64,000 bases of DNA from Caulobacter sp. (GCA_021741355.1 JAIOXZ010000007.1:62001-126000); one strand, 5' to 3'; shown: positions 1-9,595, numbered from the stretch's first letter. Made by a program: numbers and translations. Notes: a model not told the origin generated them from the letters alone.

Positions 1-714
1 CACCGCGATCATCGCCAGCCAGGAGCCGCCGCCGATCATCAGGCCGGTGACCGTCTGGACCCAGAGATAGCGCTCCACCCCGAACCGGATGCGGTTGAAG
101 ATCTCCAGAGCGTTGGAGCGCTCGGCGTTGTGCGGGAACAGGGCGACGATCTTGCGCTTGAACCCGCGCCGCGACGCCATGATGAAGCCCAGGTAGATCA
201 GGACGAACACCGCGTCCGACACCACCCCCTGCAGGCCCTGCGCGACCTGGCTGACATACTTCGTCGGGTTGAAGTCATCGACCATCTGGGTCAGCGGCGG
301 CGGCGCTTCCATGCCGACCATGCCGGCCATACGGGCGATCAGGCCGTCGATCTTCGGCCCATAGCCGACCAGCTCGCCGATGAACCCGCCGGCGCGGTCA
401 GCCACCACCACCAGCGTCACCCCGAAGATCAGCACCGACAGGATGATCGCGACCAGCATCGACAGGCTGTCCGGCAGGCGCGGCCAGTGATGCTCAAGCC
501 GGCGGGCGAAGCTGTCGATCATGATCGCCAGGAACATGGCCAGCGCCAACGGCGTGAGGATGTCGCGAGTCCAGTAGAGCGCCGCGGCGGTGGCGATCAC
601 CGCCAGGATGACCAGCGCATTGCGCGCGATCCCCTCGGGCCGCACCGACACGGCGGGCGCATGCGGGGGCTTCGCCGCCTTCTCGGGGGTCTTCCTGGCG
701 GGCGTGCGGGCCAT
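1..714 (-). CDS. AI-2E family transporter (UPF0118/PerM-like permease), C-terminus outside window
   Basis: The 238 visible residues begin with a basic, proline-rich tail (about 1-27). Hydrophobic segments follow at about 30-48, 52-66, 84-104, 172-188 and 216-238, in the spacing of the AI-2E permease family (PF01594). The motif near residue 170 (VVSDAVFVLIYLGF) and the amphipathic stretch ending VERYLWVQT are typical. Members are inner-membrane proteins; some export autoinducer-2 or exchange ions, but the substrate cannot be read from sequence. The start is the ATG at 714. It is transcribed divergently from the HerA-like gene. The reading frame stays open to the window edge, so this is a 5' fragment. 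Confidence 0.85.
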   Translation of the reverse strand, partial: MARTPARKTPEKAAKPPHAPAVSVRPEGIARNALVILAVIATAAALYWTRDILTPLALAMFLAIMIDSFARRLEHHWPRLPDSLSMLVAIILSVLIFGVTLVVVADRAGGFIGELVGYGPKIDGLIARMAGMVGMEAPPPLTQMVDDFNPTKYVSQVAQGLQGVVSDAVFVLIYLGFIMASRRGFKRKIVALFPHNAERSNALEIFNRIRFGVERYLWVQTVTGLMIGGGSWLAMIAV

Positions 715-834
715 GCGGCGTCCTCATCAACTGCGGTCGAGTCTCGATTGTGGCCCGGCGTCCGTCAATCCGCCCGCTTGGCGAAGCAGGGCCCGCCCCT
801 GTAGCTTGGGCCCGCAGCTTCATGGAGATAACGA

Positions 835-2373
835 ATGGACGGCGCCAGCGATCCCGGAACCCTGTTCGTCGGTTTTTCGGACAAGCCCGAAACCGTGCGA
901 CTGGACCGGCTGAATCGCCATGGCCTGGTGGCGGGCGCCACGGGCACGGGGAAGACGGTGACGTTGCAGATCCTCGCCCAGGCCCTGTCCGACGCCGGGG
1001 TTCCGGTCTTCGCCGCCGACGTGAAGGGTGACCTGTCGGGGATCAGCCAGCCGGGGACGCCGAACGAGAAGTTCATCGCCCGGGCCCAGGGCATGGGCCT
1101 GACCCTGACCCCCGACGCGCCGCCGACGGTGTTCTGGGACCTGTTCGGCGAGAAGGGCCATCCGGTCCGCACAACGGTATCGGAGATGGGCCCGTTGCTG
1201 CTGGCGCGGATGCTTGAGCTCAACGACGTGCAGGAAGGCGTGCTCAACATCGTCTTCAAGGTCGCGGACGCCGAAGGGCTTCTGCTGCTCGATCTCAAGG
1301 ATCTGCAGGCGGCGCTGAAGTACGTCGCCGAGAACGAGAAGACCATCGACGCCGAGTACGGCAACGTCTCGGCCGCCACCGTCGGCACGATCCAGCGCGG
1401 CCTGCTGACGCTGGAAACCCAGGGCGGCGCGAACCTGTTCGGCGAGCCGGCGCTGGCGCTGTCGGACCTGATGCGCGTCGACGGCTCGGGCCGGGGCGTG
1501 GTGAGCATCCTGGCCGCCGACCGGCTGATCCAGAGTCCGCGTCTCTACGCCACCTTCCTGCTGTGGCTGATGTCGGAGCTGTTCGAGGATCTGCCGGAGA
1601 TCGGCGATCCGGAGAAGCCCCGGCTGGTGTTCTTCTTCGACGAGGCGCACCTGCTGTTCCGCGACGCGCCCAAGCCGCTGCTGGAAAAGGTCGAGCAGGT
1701 TGTCCGGCTGATCCGCTCCAAGGGCGTGGGCATCTTCTTCGTCACCCAGAACCCGGCCGACGTGCCCGAGACGGTGCTGGGCCAGCTGGGCAACCGCTTC
1801 CAGCACGCCCTGCGCGCCTATACCCCGGCCGAACAGAAGGGACTGCGGGCGGCGGCCTCCTCGTTCCGGCCCAATCCGGCGTTCGACACCGCCGAGGCGA
1901 TCCAGAACCTCGGGGTCGGCGAGGCGCTGGTCTCGGTGCTGGACGAACGCGGCGCGCCGACCGTGGTGGCGATGGCCAAGATCCGTCCGCCTGCCTCGCG
2001 GCTGGGCCCTGCCACCCTGCCCGAGCGCCAGGCGACGCTGGCGGCCAGCCCGGTGCGCGGTCTCTATGACACGCCGCTCGACCGGGACTCCGCCTTCGAG
2101 AGCCTGAAGGTCCGCGCGGGTCAGGCCGCACACCAGGCCGAGGCGGACGCCGCAGCGGCCGACATCGCGAAACGCCGCGAGGCCGAGGAAAAGGCATGGG
2201 AGCGGGAGCAGGCCCGCCGCGACCGCGCCGACAGCCGGCCGGCGCCCCGCGCGCGGTCGTCGAGCCGCCAGAGCATGGGCGAGGCCTTCGGCAAGACCCT
2301 GGTCCGCACCATCGCCAGCCAGGTCGGCCGGGAGATCCTGCGCGGCGTGCTGGGCGGGTTGAAGCGGCGCTAG
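835..2373 (+). CDS. HerA-like/DUF853 ATPase (YjgR family)
   Basis: A 512-residue cytoplasmic ATPase of the DUF853/YjgR family, related to the C-terminal domain of the HerA-FtsK helicases. The Walker A motif GATGTGKT is at residues 34-41. Walker B is [10 protein letters not shown] at about 263-272, followed by a sensor-like [10 protein letters not shown]. The last 90 residues are charged, coiled and basic ([20 protein letters not shown]), then a short hydrophobic tail. Length matches E. coli YjgR (about 500). The ATG at 835 has GGAG seven bases upstream. Family members are abundant but their substrate is unsettled, so DNA translocation is a family inference only. No nuclease partner (NurA) is adjacent. 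Confidence 0.87.
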   Translation: MDGASDPGTLFVGFSDKPETVRLDRLNRHGLVAGATGTGKTVTLQILAQALSDAGVPVFAADVKGDLSGISQPGTPNEKFIARAQGMGLTLTPDAPPTVFWDLFGEKGHPVRTTVSEMGPLLLARMLELNDVQEGVLNIVFKVADAEGLLLLDLKDLQAALKYVAENEKTIDAEYGNVSAATVGTIQRGLLTLETQGGANLFGEPALALSDLMRVDGSGRGVVSILAADRLIQSPRLYATFLLWLMSELFEDLPEIGDPEKPRLVFFFDEAHLLFRDAPKPLLEKVEQVVRLIRSKGVGIFFVTQNPADVPETVLGQLGNRFQHALRAYTPAEQKGLRAAASSFRPNPAFDTAEAIQNLGVGEALVSVLDERGAPTVVAMAKIRPPASRLGPATLPERQATLAASPVRGLYDTPLDRDSAFESLKVRAGQAAHQAEADAAAADIAKRREAEEKAWEREQARRDRADSRPAPRARSSSRQSMGEAFGKTLVRTIASQVGREILRGVLGGLKRR

Positions 2374-2393
2374 TCCCCAACCTTTATCATGCC

Positions 2394-2518
2394 GTCATGG
2401 CCCGGCTTGTCCGGGCCACCCAAGCGTGGCGTCGGAAACGGAAAGGGCGCGACTGATCAGCCGCGCCCTTCCTGGATCGTCCATGTTCCTGGGTGGCCCG
2501 AACAAGTCGGGCCATGAC
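2394..2518. repeat. Composite palindromic intergenic element, family 1
   Basis: Two 29-bp arms (2394-2422 and 2490-2518) are inverted copies of each other with 27 of 29 positions matching. Each arm itself contains a short hairpin (GGCCCGGCTTGTCCGGGCC type). Between them is a 9-bp perfect stem, AAGGGCGCG (2443-2451) with CGCGCCCTT (2462-2470). The element fills the gap between the 3' ends of the HerA-like gene and the GGDEF/EAL gene, so it could fold in transcripts from either side and act as a bidirectional terminator. Mobility is not shown; only one copy was seen here. Confidence 0.75.
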
Positions 2519-2532
2519 GCTCTAGGTTGGTC

Positions 2533-4986
2533 CTACGCCGCCTTCTTGCGCTTGCGAGGTGCCGACGTGGATTCCGCCGCCATCGACGTCGCCGCGGCGA
2601 TCAGCACCGCCGGCAGGTCGTTGGTCCAGGCGCCGAGGGTGTCGGCCGGGGCCGGACGACCGATGGCGTAGCCCTGGACCTCGGCGCAGTCCTCGCCGCG
2701 CAGGAACTGCAGCTGTTCGTCGGTCTCCACGCCCTCGGCGACCACCGGGATATCCAGGCTGCGGCCCAGACCCAGCACCGCCTTGACGATCACCGTGGCG
2801 CGGGCGTCGCGGTGGATGTTCTCGACGAAGCTCTTGTCGACCTTGATCTTGTCGAACGGGAACGACTGCAGCGTCGACAGCGAGGAGAAGCCCGTGCCGA
2901 AGTCATCCATGGCGATCCGCACGCCCATGGCCTTCAGCCGGCGCAGGTTGTCGAGCGCACGCTGGTAGTCCTTGAACAGGGCGCTCTCGGTCACCTCCAG
3001 CTCCAGCCGCATCGGCGACAGGCCGGTCTCGATGAGGATCTCGTGCACCAGCTGGGCGAGGTTGGGCTGGTTCAGCTGGAGCGGCGACAGGTTGACCGCG
3101 ATGCTCAGGGGCTTGTCCCAGGCGGCGGCCTCGGCGCAGGACTTGCGCAGCACCCATTCGCCCAGCGGCAGGATCAGGCCGGTCTCCTCGGCCAGGGGAA
3201 TGAAGTCGAGCGGCGGGATCATGCCGCGCACCGGATGACGCCAGCGGACCAGGGCCTCGAAGCCGAGGATCTCGCCATCGCAGGCGCGAGCCTGGGGCTG
3301 GTAGTGGACCACCAGATCCTCGTCGAGGATCGCCTGGCGCAGCTCGCGCGCGAGGTTGCGCCGTTCGCGGATGGTCTCGTCCATCTCGCGCTTGAAGAAG
3401 CGATAGGCGCCGCGGCCGTTCTCCTTGGCCCGGTAGAGCGCCATGTCGGCGTTGGCCAGCAGGGCTTCGCCGGTGCGGCCGTCGTCGGGATAGAGCGACA
3501 CGCCAAGGCTGGCGGCCATGGCCAGGTCCTGGCCCTCGTAGACGATGCCTTCCTTGAGCGCTTCCAGCAGCTGACCGGCGAGCTCGGCGGCGGCGGTCGG
3601 CTGGTCGAGGTCGGTGACCTGAACCACGACGAACTCGTCCCCGCCCAGGCGGGCGGCGAAGGACGGGGCCGTGACGCTGGCCTGCAGGCGGCGGGCGGCC
3701 TCGATCAGCACCGCGTCGCCAGCCAGGTGGCCGTGCAGGTCGTTGGCCTCCTTGAAGTGGTCGAGATCGACGCAGATCAGGGCCAGGGTCTCGCCGGAGG
3801 CCTCGACGCGGTCGAGGGCGGCGGACAGGCGGGCCTGCAGGGCGTTGCGGTTGGGCAGGCCGGTCAGGCCATCGTGCTCGGCCAGATAGCGGATATTCTC
3901 CTCGGCCGAGCGGCGTTCGCGCAGGTCGCGGATGGCCAGCACGGTCAGGCCGCGGGTCTCGGACCGGGCCCCATCGTCCATGGCCCGGGCGAAGATCTCC
4001 ACGGGAACGGACTGGTCGCCGTTGACCGGATGCATGTGGCCTTCGCGGCGCTCGGCGTCCATCTGGACCCCCAGGTCGTCGTCGAAGGTCAGCAGGCCCT
4101 CGCCGAAGGGCTTGCCCAGCAGCGACTCAAGGTCGGTTCCGGCGAGCTCGCAGAAGGCGGCGTTGGCGTCCTTGATGATGCCGTTCTGGACCACCACGAT
4201 GCCTTCATAGGCGGCGTTGGCCAGGGTGCGGATGCGCTCCAGAGCCGATCGGCTGGTGGTTGATTCGATCAGCACCGCCCCCAGGCCGCCCAGGACGATC
4301 AGGCCGGTGATGGTCGCCACGGCCAGGGTCATCACCCCGCCCAGCTGATCCGGCACGACCACGCTGGGGTCCGGCACGATGGTGATCGCGCCCATGGCGG
4401 TGAAATGCAGGGCCATGACCCCGACCGTCAGAAACACCGCCGCCGCCACCTGGCGGGGGAAGCGACGGGCGTCGTCGGCGGCGATCAGGGCGCCGATTGA
4501 ACCCAGAATGCCCACGACCACCGAGGCGCCGATGGTGGCCGCCTCCCACTGGATGGTTCCCTGGGTCACGAAGGAGGTCATGCCGGTGTAGTGCATGGCG
4601 GCGACGCCCAGCCCGACCAGCAGGCCGCCAGCCAGCTTGTTGCCGATGTCGCGATACGCCGTCGAGGCGAAGAAGCCCGCGGCCATGAAGAACACCGCGA
4701 CCATCAGCGACATCATCGTGCCGGTGGGCGAGTAGCCGGTCTTCACACCCGGATTGTAGGCGAGGATGGCGAGGAAATGTGTGGCCCAGATGCCTGACCC
4801 GGCGACCAGGGCGGTCAGCAGGAGCCAGGCGCCGCGCACCAGGCCTCGCGCGCCATTCATCCGGGAATAGAGGCGGAAGGCCGTCAGTGACGCGCAGAGG
4901 CAGACCACCCCCGCGACGAGCACCATCCTGTAGTCGTGCTCATTGACGAGACACGCGATGATCTTGTCCACAGCCCCCACCCCCAT
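2533..4986 (-). CDS. MHYT-PAS-GGDEF-EAL membrane protein (cyclic-di-GMP synthase/phosphodiesterase)
   Basis: An 817-residue inner-membrane signalling enzyme. The N-terminal third has about seven hydrophobic segments carrying three MHYT-type motifs (WATHFLA, AMHYTGM, ALHFTAM), which are proposed to bind metal and sense gas or redox. A PAS-like segment follows (about 255-355). The GGDEF domain has an intact RLGGDEF near residue 448. The EAL domain has an intact FEALVRW near residue 577 and the downstream DDFGTGFSS and AEGVET motifs. Both catalytic halves therefore look competent; the net direction cannot be predicted. I use the ATG at 4986. A TTG at 5028 would add 14 residues but falls in the T-run of the upstream terminator. 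The very C-terminus is basic (PRKRKKAA). Confidence 0.9.
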   Translation of the reverse strand: MGVGAVDKIIACLVNEHDYRMVLVAGVVCLCASLTAFRLYSRMNGARGLVRGAWLLLTALVAGSGIWATHFLAILAYNPGVKTGYSPTGTMMSLMVAVFFMAAGFFASTAYRDIGNKLAGGLLVGLGVAAMHYTGMTSFVTQGTIQWEAATIGASVVVGILGSIGALIAADDARRFPRQVAAAVFLTVGVMALHFTAMGAITIVPDPSVVVPDQLGGVMTLAVATITGLIVLGGLGAVLIESTTSRSALERIRTLANAAYEGIVVVQNGIIKDANAAFCELAGTDLESLLGKPFGEGLLTFDDDLGVQMDAERREGHMHPVNGDQSVPVEIFARAMDDGARSETRGLTVLAIRDLRERRSAEENIRYLAEHDGLTGLPNRNALQARLSAALDRVEASGETLALICVDLDHFKEANDLHGHLAGDAVLIEAARRLQASVTAPSFAARLGGDEFVVVQVTDLDQPTAAAELAGQLLEALKEGIVYEGQDLAMAASLGVSLYPDDGRTGEALLANADMALYRAKENGRGAYRFFKREMDETIRERRNLARELRQAILDEDLVVHYQPQARACDGEILGFEALVRWRHPVRGMIPPLDFIPLAEETGLILPLGEWVLRKSCAEAAAWDKPLSIAVNLSPLQLNQPNLAQLVHEILIETGLSPMRLELEVTESALFKDYQRALDNLRRLKAMGVRIAMDDFGTGFSSLSTLQSFPFDKIKVDKSFVENIHRDARATVIVKAVLGLGRSLDIPVVAEGVETDEQLQFLRGEDCAEVQGYAIGRPAPADTLGAWTNDLPAVLIAAATSMAAESTSAPRKRKKAA

Positions 4987-5026
4987 TCTGAGGAACTCAG
5001 CGGGGGTAACGTACGGGTCAAGTTGC

Positions 5027-5097
5027 AAAAAAAGCGTTTCAATCCGGGACGGGTGTCCCGTCGCCCCTCATTTCGGGCAAAGGCCCGCCATGAGGGG
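5027..5097 (-). terminator. Tandem-hairpin terminator after the MDR oxidoreductase gene
   Basis: On the minus strand the oxidoreductase stop codon (5113) is followed by two hairpins. The first pairs CCCCTCAT (5064-5071) with ATGAGGGG (5090-5097) and has an inner CGGGC/GCCCG stem. The second is CGGGAC/GTCCCG (5045-5060). Seven consecutive T residues follow at 5033-5027. The T-run is 11 bases from the second stem, further than in a textbook terminator, so efficiency is uncertain. Confidence 0.6.
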
Positions 5098-5112
5098 AAA
5101 ACCGGGCCTGGA

Positions 5113-6255
5113 TCAGCCCTTGGCGGGGGTGATCAGGAACTTCTCGCCGGTGGCCTTGCGGTTGTAGGCGGCGATCACGTCCAGATCGAGAACCTCGGCG
5201 AGGGTGAGCTCGCGGGTGTAGTGGCTGGCGAAGGTGGTCTTCAGCTCGGCCACGACGCGGTCGCGCAGCTTCTGGCCGGCCGCCGGTCCGATCTTCATCA
5301 GGAACGGCGTCAGCAGCCAGCCGCCGAGGCCCCACATCATGCCGAAGGCGCGATTCAGCTCGGTCGGGCCGGTGTCCAGGCCGCCGTAGACGTAGACCTG
5401 CTTCATCTGGTTGGAGCCGTAGCGGCTGTAGACCTTGGCCGTCTTGTTGGCCGCAACTTCCATGCAGTTGAGGATCTGGCCGGCCAGCCGGCCGCCGCCG
5501 ATGGCGTCGAACGCCAGATAGGCGCCGGTCTCGACGATCGCCTGGGTCAGGTCCTCGAGGAAAGTGGGCTTGCTGGAGTCGACAATGTGCGTGGCGCCCA
5601 GTCCGCGCAGTAGCGCCGCCTGTTCCTCGTTGCGGACGATGTTGACCAGGGGAATGCCGTCCTTGAGGCAGATCTTGACCAGCATCTGGCCGAGGTTCGA
5701 GGCCGCCGCCGTATGGATCAGGCCGGTGAAACCCTCGCGTTTCATGGTTTCGGGGAAGCTCAGGGCGGTCAGCGGATTGACGAAGCAGGACGCCCCGTCG
5801 GCCGGCGCAGTGCCGTCCGGCAGCAGCATGACCGAGGCCAGCGGCAGGGTGCGGAACTGGCCGTACATCGCCCCGCCCAGGCAGGCGACCGTCTTGCCGA
5901 GCAGGGCCTGGGCTTCCGGCGAGGCCCCCGCGGCGACCACGACGCCGCAGCCTTCGTTGCCGACCGGCATGCTTTCATCGGCCCGCGCGGCCATCATGCG
6001 CATGAGGTGTTTGGGAATGTCGGCGGTGACCACCGGGCCGTTTTCATTGGACGTGACCCGCGCCGTGCTCATGTCGGCCGGACCGATCAGCAGCCCGAGG
6101 TCGGAGGGATTGATCGGCGAGGCCTGGACCCGGACGACCACCTCGCCGTCCGCCGGCGCCGGCGTGGGGACCTTTTCGAGCGATAGCTGCAAAGCGCCCG
6201 CCGAGGTCACCAGCGACCGAAGTTGAAGTCCCGACTCCCAGGATGTCGTCGCCAT
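5113..6255 (-). CDS. Zinc-type MDR-superfamily dehydrogenase/reductase
   Basis: A 380-residue medium-chain dehydrogenase/reductase. The N-terminal GroES-like half contains NPSDLGLLIGP and the GNEGCGVVVAAG segment. The Rossmann half follows with HTAAASNLGQMLVKICL and a nucleotide-binding region around VNIVRNEEQAALLRGLGA. No obvious catalytic zinc cysteine/histidine set is seen, so it is more like the quinone oxidoreductase or enoyl reductase branches; substrate is unknown. The start is the ATG at 6255, preceded by GGGAG. The frame stays open a further 71 codons upstream, but that extension runs through the tRNA gene region and is not protein-like. A two-hairpin terminator follows. Confidence 0.8.
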   Translation of the reverse strand: MATTSWESGLQLRSLVTSAGALQLSLEKVPTPAPADGEVVVRVQASPINPSDLGLLIGPADMSTARVTSNENGPVVTADIPKHLMRMMAARADESMPVGNEGCGVVVAAGASPEAQALLGKTVACLGGAMYGQFRTLPLASVMLLPDGTAPADGASCFVNPLTALSFPETMKREGFTGLIHTAAASNLGQMLVKICLKDGIPLVNIVRNEEQAALLRGLGATHIVDSSKPTFLEDLTQAIVETGAYLAFDAIGGGRLAGQILNCMEVAANKTAKVYSRYGSNQMKQVYVYGGLDTGPTELNRAFGMMWGLGGWLLTPFLMKIGPAAGQKLRDRVVAELKTTFASHYTRELTLAEVLDLDVIAAYNRKATGEKFLITPAKG

Positions 6256-6370
6256 GATGTTCCGCTCCCGCCGCCGGTTGATCCGGACTGGCGGACAATG
6301 GAGCGCATCGGCGGCGCGGGCGAAAGGGGCGTTGTCGAAAAAGACCCTCTCACTGGTCGACAGACGGCCA

Positions 6371-6398
6371 AACGCAAAACGACCCCTTGCGGGGCCGT
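6371..6398 (-). terminator. Intrinsic terminator of tRNA-Gly
   Basis: On the minus strand, 25 bases after the tRNA 3' end, ACGGCCCC pairs with GGGGTCGT across a GCAA tetraloop (6379-6398). It is followed by TTTTGCGTT. Stem, stable loop and T-rich tail in this order are a standard rho-independent terminator. Confidence 0.7.
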
Positions 6399-6423
6399 CC
6401 TGGTCAGACAATTCGCGGAATTT

Positions 6424-6498
6424 TGGAGCGGGCGAAGAGATTCGAACTCTCGACCCCAACCTTGGCAAGGTTGTGCTCTACCACTGAGCTACGCCCGC
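6424..6498 (-). tRNA. tRNA-Gly(GCC)
   Basis: Read on the minus strand, a 75-nt cloverleaf can be drawn. The acceptor stem GCGGGCG pairs with CGCCCGC. The D arm is GCTC-AGTGGTA-GAGC. The anticodon stem CAACC/GGTTG encloses the loop TTGCCAA, giving anticodon GCC (glycine). The T arm is GAGAG-TTCGAAT-CTCTT, closed by one G-U pair. The discriminator is T and CCA is genome-encoded. It stands alone between two protein genes on the same strand and has its own terminator downstream. Confidence 0.95.
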
Positions 6499-6590
6499 GC
6501 TCCAGGGACGCTTTTGGAGGGCGTCCCGAAATTCGAGAGGCGGCTTATGGCAGAGGGGCAAACCCATTGCAAGCGCCCGTGACGTCGATT

Positions 6591-7334
6591 TCAGACCCCG
6601 AGCCTCGGCGACTTCAGACGGCGCTTGTTGACGTGGTCCTTGGGAGCCGGGCCGGTCTGCTCGGGAAGCTCGCCCTTGAAATAGTAGCGTTGCCAGGCGT
6701 CGCGGACGGCGTCGGGTTCCTGCTTCATCAGACGGCGATTGAACTCCTCCCGCTGGCGGTACCAGGCGTCGTACTGGGCGCGCAGGTCGGCGTTCGACGC
6801 CAGCGACCGCGTCACCGGCTGGACCTGGGCCAGCGCCTTGTCCTGCACCAGGGTGATGAAGCAGAACGGCTCGCCGCGCTCGAACCGCACGCGGCCGGGG
6901 CGGGTGAAGATCCAGTTCATCGTGAACGGGAACGGCAGCCAGTCGGTCTCGACCAGTCCGGCCAGCGGCTGGATGCCGTCCTTGACGTGGTTGGGCGGGC
7001 CGCCGGCCCACATCGACCAGCCGGGCGGGGTGCGGAACAGGTAGCCGGGATGGAAGGTGACGATGCCGCGCGAAAAGTGGCTCTTCACGAAGTCATGGAA
7101 GTCCGGGTGGCCATGGTCCGGCGTGAAGGTGATGCAGTCCTGATGCGCGCCGCCGTTCCACTCCATGGTGAAGCCGACCGGGCAGAGGATTTCCCAGCCC
7201 GAGGTGTTGGCCATCGACAGCGGCAGGCACCGATAGGGGTGGCGCTCGGCGAAGGCGTCCATCCAGGCGCGCTGCGGGCGTCCGGGCACGATGTCCGGCG
7301 GGCGCTGGCTGGTCGGGTAGCATTCCAGAAGCAT
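6591..7334 (-). CDS. DUF6065 family protein
   Basis: A 247-residue soluble protein that I assign to DUF6065 from its overall pattern: N-terminal LLECYP, a central [21 protein letters not shown], then [21 protein letters not shown]. It is rich in aromatic residues and has no signal peptide, transmembrane segment or recognisable catalytic motif. The aromatic and proline content and the conserved FERGEP turn suggest a beta-rich, perhaps cupin-like fold, but that is inference. The start is the ATG at 7334. It is divergent from the tRNA-editing gene, with 75 bp between the starts. Function is unknown. Confidence 0.75.
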   Translation of the reverse strand: MLLECYPTSQRPPDIVPGRPQRAWMDAFAERHPYRCLPLSMANTSGWEILCPVGFTMEWNGGAHQDCITFTPDHGHPDFHDFVKSHFSRGIVTFHPGYLFRTPPGWSMWAGGPPNHVKDGIQPLAGLVETDWLPFPFTMNWIFTRPGRVRFERGEPFCFITLVQDKALAQVQPVTRSLASNADLRAQYDAWYRQREEFNRRLMKQEPDAVRDAWQRYYFKGELPEQTGPAPKDHVNKRRLKSPRLGV

Positions 7335-7409
7335 GGCGGCCTCTCCGGGTGGTCCTCGCCCGAACCTGTCGCGCGAGGGAGACGGTTCCGCAAGAGGCGC
7401 GGTTTGGCT

Positions 7410-7931
7410 ATGGCGAAGTCCATGAAGACACGAGCCGATCTTTTCGCCTTTCTCGACGCGCACGAAATCGCCCACAGCACGCTGGATCATCCGGCCGTGT
7501 TCAGGGTCGAGGACGGGCCGGGCATCAAGGACGCCCTGCCCGGGGGGCATACCAAGAACCTGTTCCTGAAAGACGCGAAGGGTCAGCTGTGGCTGATCTC
7601 CGCGCTCGGCGAGACGGCCATTGACCTGAAGCGGCTGCATCCGGTGATCGGCTCCGCGCGCCTGTCGTTCGGCAGTCCGGAGCTGATGCTGGAGACGCTC
7701 GGCGTGATGCCCGGCTCGGTGACGGCGTTCGGCCTGATCAATGACGCGGAACGCAGGGTGCGGTTCGTGCTGGACGCCGCGCTGGCGGCCGCAGACCCGG
7801 TCAACTTCCACCCCCTGACCAACACCGCCACAACGGCCGTTTCGCAGGCGGACCTCCGGCGGTTCCTCGCCGCGCTGGGGATCGAGCCGATGATCGTGGA
7901 TTTCGCGACGATGTGCGTCGTCGACCCATGA
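7410..7931 (+). CDS. ProX/YbaK-type aminoacyl-tRNA deacylase (prolyl-tRNA editing domain)
   Basis: A 173-residue free-standing editing-domain protein. The segment [20 protein letters not shown] contains the family lysine expected in the editing pocket. The later [11 protein letters not shown] and [14 protein letters not shown] stretches match the ProX/PrdX branch, which hydrolyses Ala-tRNA(Pro); the YbaK branch clears Cys-tRNA(Pro). Length fits PrdX proteins. I take the ATG at 7410; an ATG at 7422 (MKTRADLF) is nearly as good. The minus strand stays open across this gene for a long way, but that is composition. The enzyme would act in the cytoplasm as a trans-editing factor for proline codons. 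Confidence 0.87.
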   Translation: MAKSMKTRADLFAFLDAHEIAHSTLDHPAVFRVEDGPGIKDALPGGHTKNLFLKDAKGQLWLISALGETAIDLKRLHPVIGSARLSFGSPELMLETLGVMPGSVTAFGLINDAERRVRFVLDAALAAADPVNFHPLTNTATTAVSQADLRRFLAALGIEPMIVDFATMCVVDP

Positions 7932-8016
7932 TGCAATTGAACCGGCGCGCCGGTGCGACCATCTTGCACGCGACACGTTTGACCCTGGGCAAGACCCGCA
8001 TACTGGACTGGAAGCG

Positions 8017-8931
8017 ATGACCCTGATCGGAGAGGGCCTGGCCCCCAAGGCCCCTGGCGCGGCGGCGAGCGGCGACATTATCAAGGAGGGCACGGACGCC
8101 GGCTTCATGGCCGACGTCATCGAGATGTCGAAGACCACGCCGGTGATCGTCGACTTCTGGGCCACCTGGTGCGGGCCCTGCCGGCAACTGACCCCGGCGC
8201 TCGAGAAGGCCGTCACGACGATGGGCGGCGCGGTGAAGCTGGTTAAGATCGACGTCGACAAGAACCCGGCCTACGCAGGCCAACTGCGCGTCCAGTCGAT
8301 CCCGACCGTCTACGCCTTCGTCGACGGTCAGCCGGTCGACGGCTTCATGGGCGCCCTGCCGGACAGCCAGGTGAAGGCGTTCGTCGAGAAGCTGGCGGGT
8401 CCGCCCCCGGCCTCGGAGATCGATGAGGTCCTGGCCCAGGCGAAGGAGTCGATGGACCTCGGCGATCTCGGCGGCGCGGCGCAGGGCTACGCCACGGTGC
8501 TGCAGATGGACCCGGCCAACGTGCCGGCGATCGGCGGGCTGGCGCGTTGCTACATCGCCGGCGGCGACTATGAGCGGGCCGCCGAGATCGTCGTCATGGC
8601 CCCCGAGAAGGCGAAGGACGCGGACCTGGACGCCGCGCGGGCGGCCCTGGTGCTGGCGGAGGGCGCCGCATCCGAGACCACCCCGTTCGAGCGGGCGCTG
8701 GCCGCCGATCCCGACGACCATCAGGCCCGCTTCGACCTCGCAGGGGCGCTGGCCGGTCAGGGCCGGCTCGAGGAGGCCGCCGACCATCTGCTGACCATCA
8801 TCGCCAAGGACCAGGCCTGGAACGACCAGGCGGCCCGCAAGCAGCTGCTGACGGTGTTCGAGGCGGCCGGGTTCAGCTCGGAGGTCGCCAAGCAGGGCCG
8901 CCGGCGCCTGTCCGCGATCCTGTTCAGCTAA
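8017..8931 (+). CDS. cnoX: CnoX-like thioredoxin/TPR co-chaperone
   Basis: A 304-residue protein with an N-terminal thioredoxin domain (about 15-130) containing the intact active site WCGPC (C52, C55) and the cis-proline region QSIPTV. A C-terminal TPR-like helical region follows (about 135-300), with AAQGYATVLQMDPANVPAIGGLARCYIAGGDYERAAEI as a clear repeat. This architecture is that of CnoX/YbbN, which protects proteins from over-oxidation and hands them to GroEL or DnaK. E. coli CnoX has lost the CXXC, whereas this copy keeps it and should be redox-active. It precedes the Lon-N protein by 10 bp, so the two are probably co-transcribed. Confidence 0.88.
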   Translation: MTLIGEGLAPKAPGAAASGDIIKEGTDAGFMADVIEMSKTTPVIVDFWATWCGPCRQLTPALEKAVTTMGGAVKLVKIDVDKNPAYAGQLRVQSIPTVYAFVDGQPVDGFMGALPDSQVKAFVEKLAGPPPASEIDEVLAQAKESMDLGDLGGAAQGYATVLQMDPANVPAIGGLARCYIAGGDYERAAEIVVMAPEKAKDADLDAARAALVLAEGAASETTPFERALAADPDDHQARFDLAGALAGQGRLEEAADHLLTIIAKDQAWNDQAARKQLLTVFEAAGFSSEVAKQGRRRLSAILFS

Positions 8932-8941
8932 GGAGGCCGTC

Positions 8942-9595
8942 ATGGGCACGGGATACCGCAAGGCCGTCGACCTGCCCCAGGCCATCCCGGTGTTTCCGCT
9001 GGACGGCGCGCTGCTGTTGCCGGGCGGCCAGCTGCCGCTGAACATCTTCGAGCCGCGCTATCTGAACATGATCGACGACGCCATGGCCGGCGACCGGCTG
9101 ATCGGCATGGTCCAGACACGCGGCGGCGATCCCGAGCGCCCGACGCTGGCGACGATCGGCTGCGTCGGCAAGATCACCAGTTTCGCCGAGACGCCGGACG
9201 GCCGCTACATGATCACCCTGACCGGCGTGTCGCGGTTCGAGGTCGGCGACGAACTGCCGGGCGGAGCGCCCTATCGTCAGGTGCGGGCCCGGTTCGCGCC
9301 GTTCGAGGACGACCTGCGGGAACACGAGATTCCGCCGACGCTCGACCGCCCGCGGTTCCTGAAGGCCCTCGGCCGGTATCTCGACCAGCGCGGCCTGGGC
9401 ATCGACTGGGACACGGCGCAGCAGGCCCCCGCCGACGCGCTGGTCAACAGCCTGTCGATGGGCCTGCCGTTCGATCCGGCGGAGAAGCAGGCCTTGCTGG
9501 AAGCAGTGACCATCGCTGACCGCGCCGAGGCGCTGGTCGCCCTGCTGGAGATCGACGCCGCCGGCGGCGATGACGAACCCCATTCGATGCAGTAG
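8942..9595 (+). CDS. LON-N (ATP-dependent protease substrate-binding domain) protein
   Basis: A 217-residue protein made of the Lon N-terminal domain alone (PF02190). It begins [30 protein letters not shown], the diagnostic start of the fold, followed by ATIGCVGKI and the beta-rich [15 protein letters not shown]. The AAA+ and protease parts of Lon are absent. Such stand-alone proteins are common in alphaproteobacteria and their role is unknown; binding of unfolded proteins is an inference that fits the CnoX-like chaperone gene directly upstream. The stop is followed 11 bp later by the Trm112-like gene, completing a three-gene unit. Confidence 0.87.
   Translation: MGTGYRKAVDLPQAIPVFPLDGALLLPGGQLPLNIFEPRYLNMIDDAMAGDRLIGMVQTRGGDPERPTLATIGCVGKITSFAETPDGRYMITLTGVSRFEVGDELPGGAPYRQVRARFAPFEDDLREHEIPPTLDRPRFLKALGRYLDQRGLGIDWDTAQQAPADALVNSLSMGLPFDPAEKQALLEAVTIADRAEALVALLEIDAAGGDDEPHSMQ

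Noticed and set aside
820..2133. 437-codon minus-strand frame opposite the HerA-like gene
   Set aside because: Low-quality composition (R, Q, H rich), no motif. The plus strand has Walker A and B motifs.
2527..4263. Long plus-strand open frame (about 578 codons) antisense to the GGDEF/EAL gene
   Set aside because: The translation is rich in H, Q, R, G and A with no domain pattern, while the opposite strand encodes intact MHYT, GGDEF and EAL motifs. It is a product of high GC codon use.
5113..6468. 71-codon N-terminal extension of the MDR oxidoreductase
   Set aside because: It would run into the tRNA-Gly gene and its terminator; ATG 6255 has a good ribosome site.
6591..8261. Minus-strand frame extending the DUF6065 gene to 556 codons, across the ProX-type gene
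   Set aside because: DUF6065-like sequence starts only at the ATG at 7334. The extension is antisense to a clear editing-domain protein and is not protein-like.
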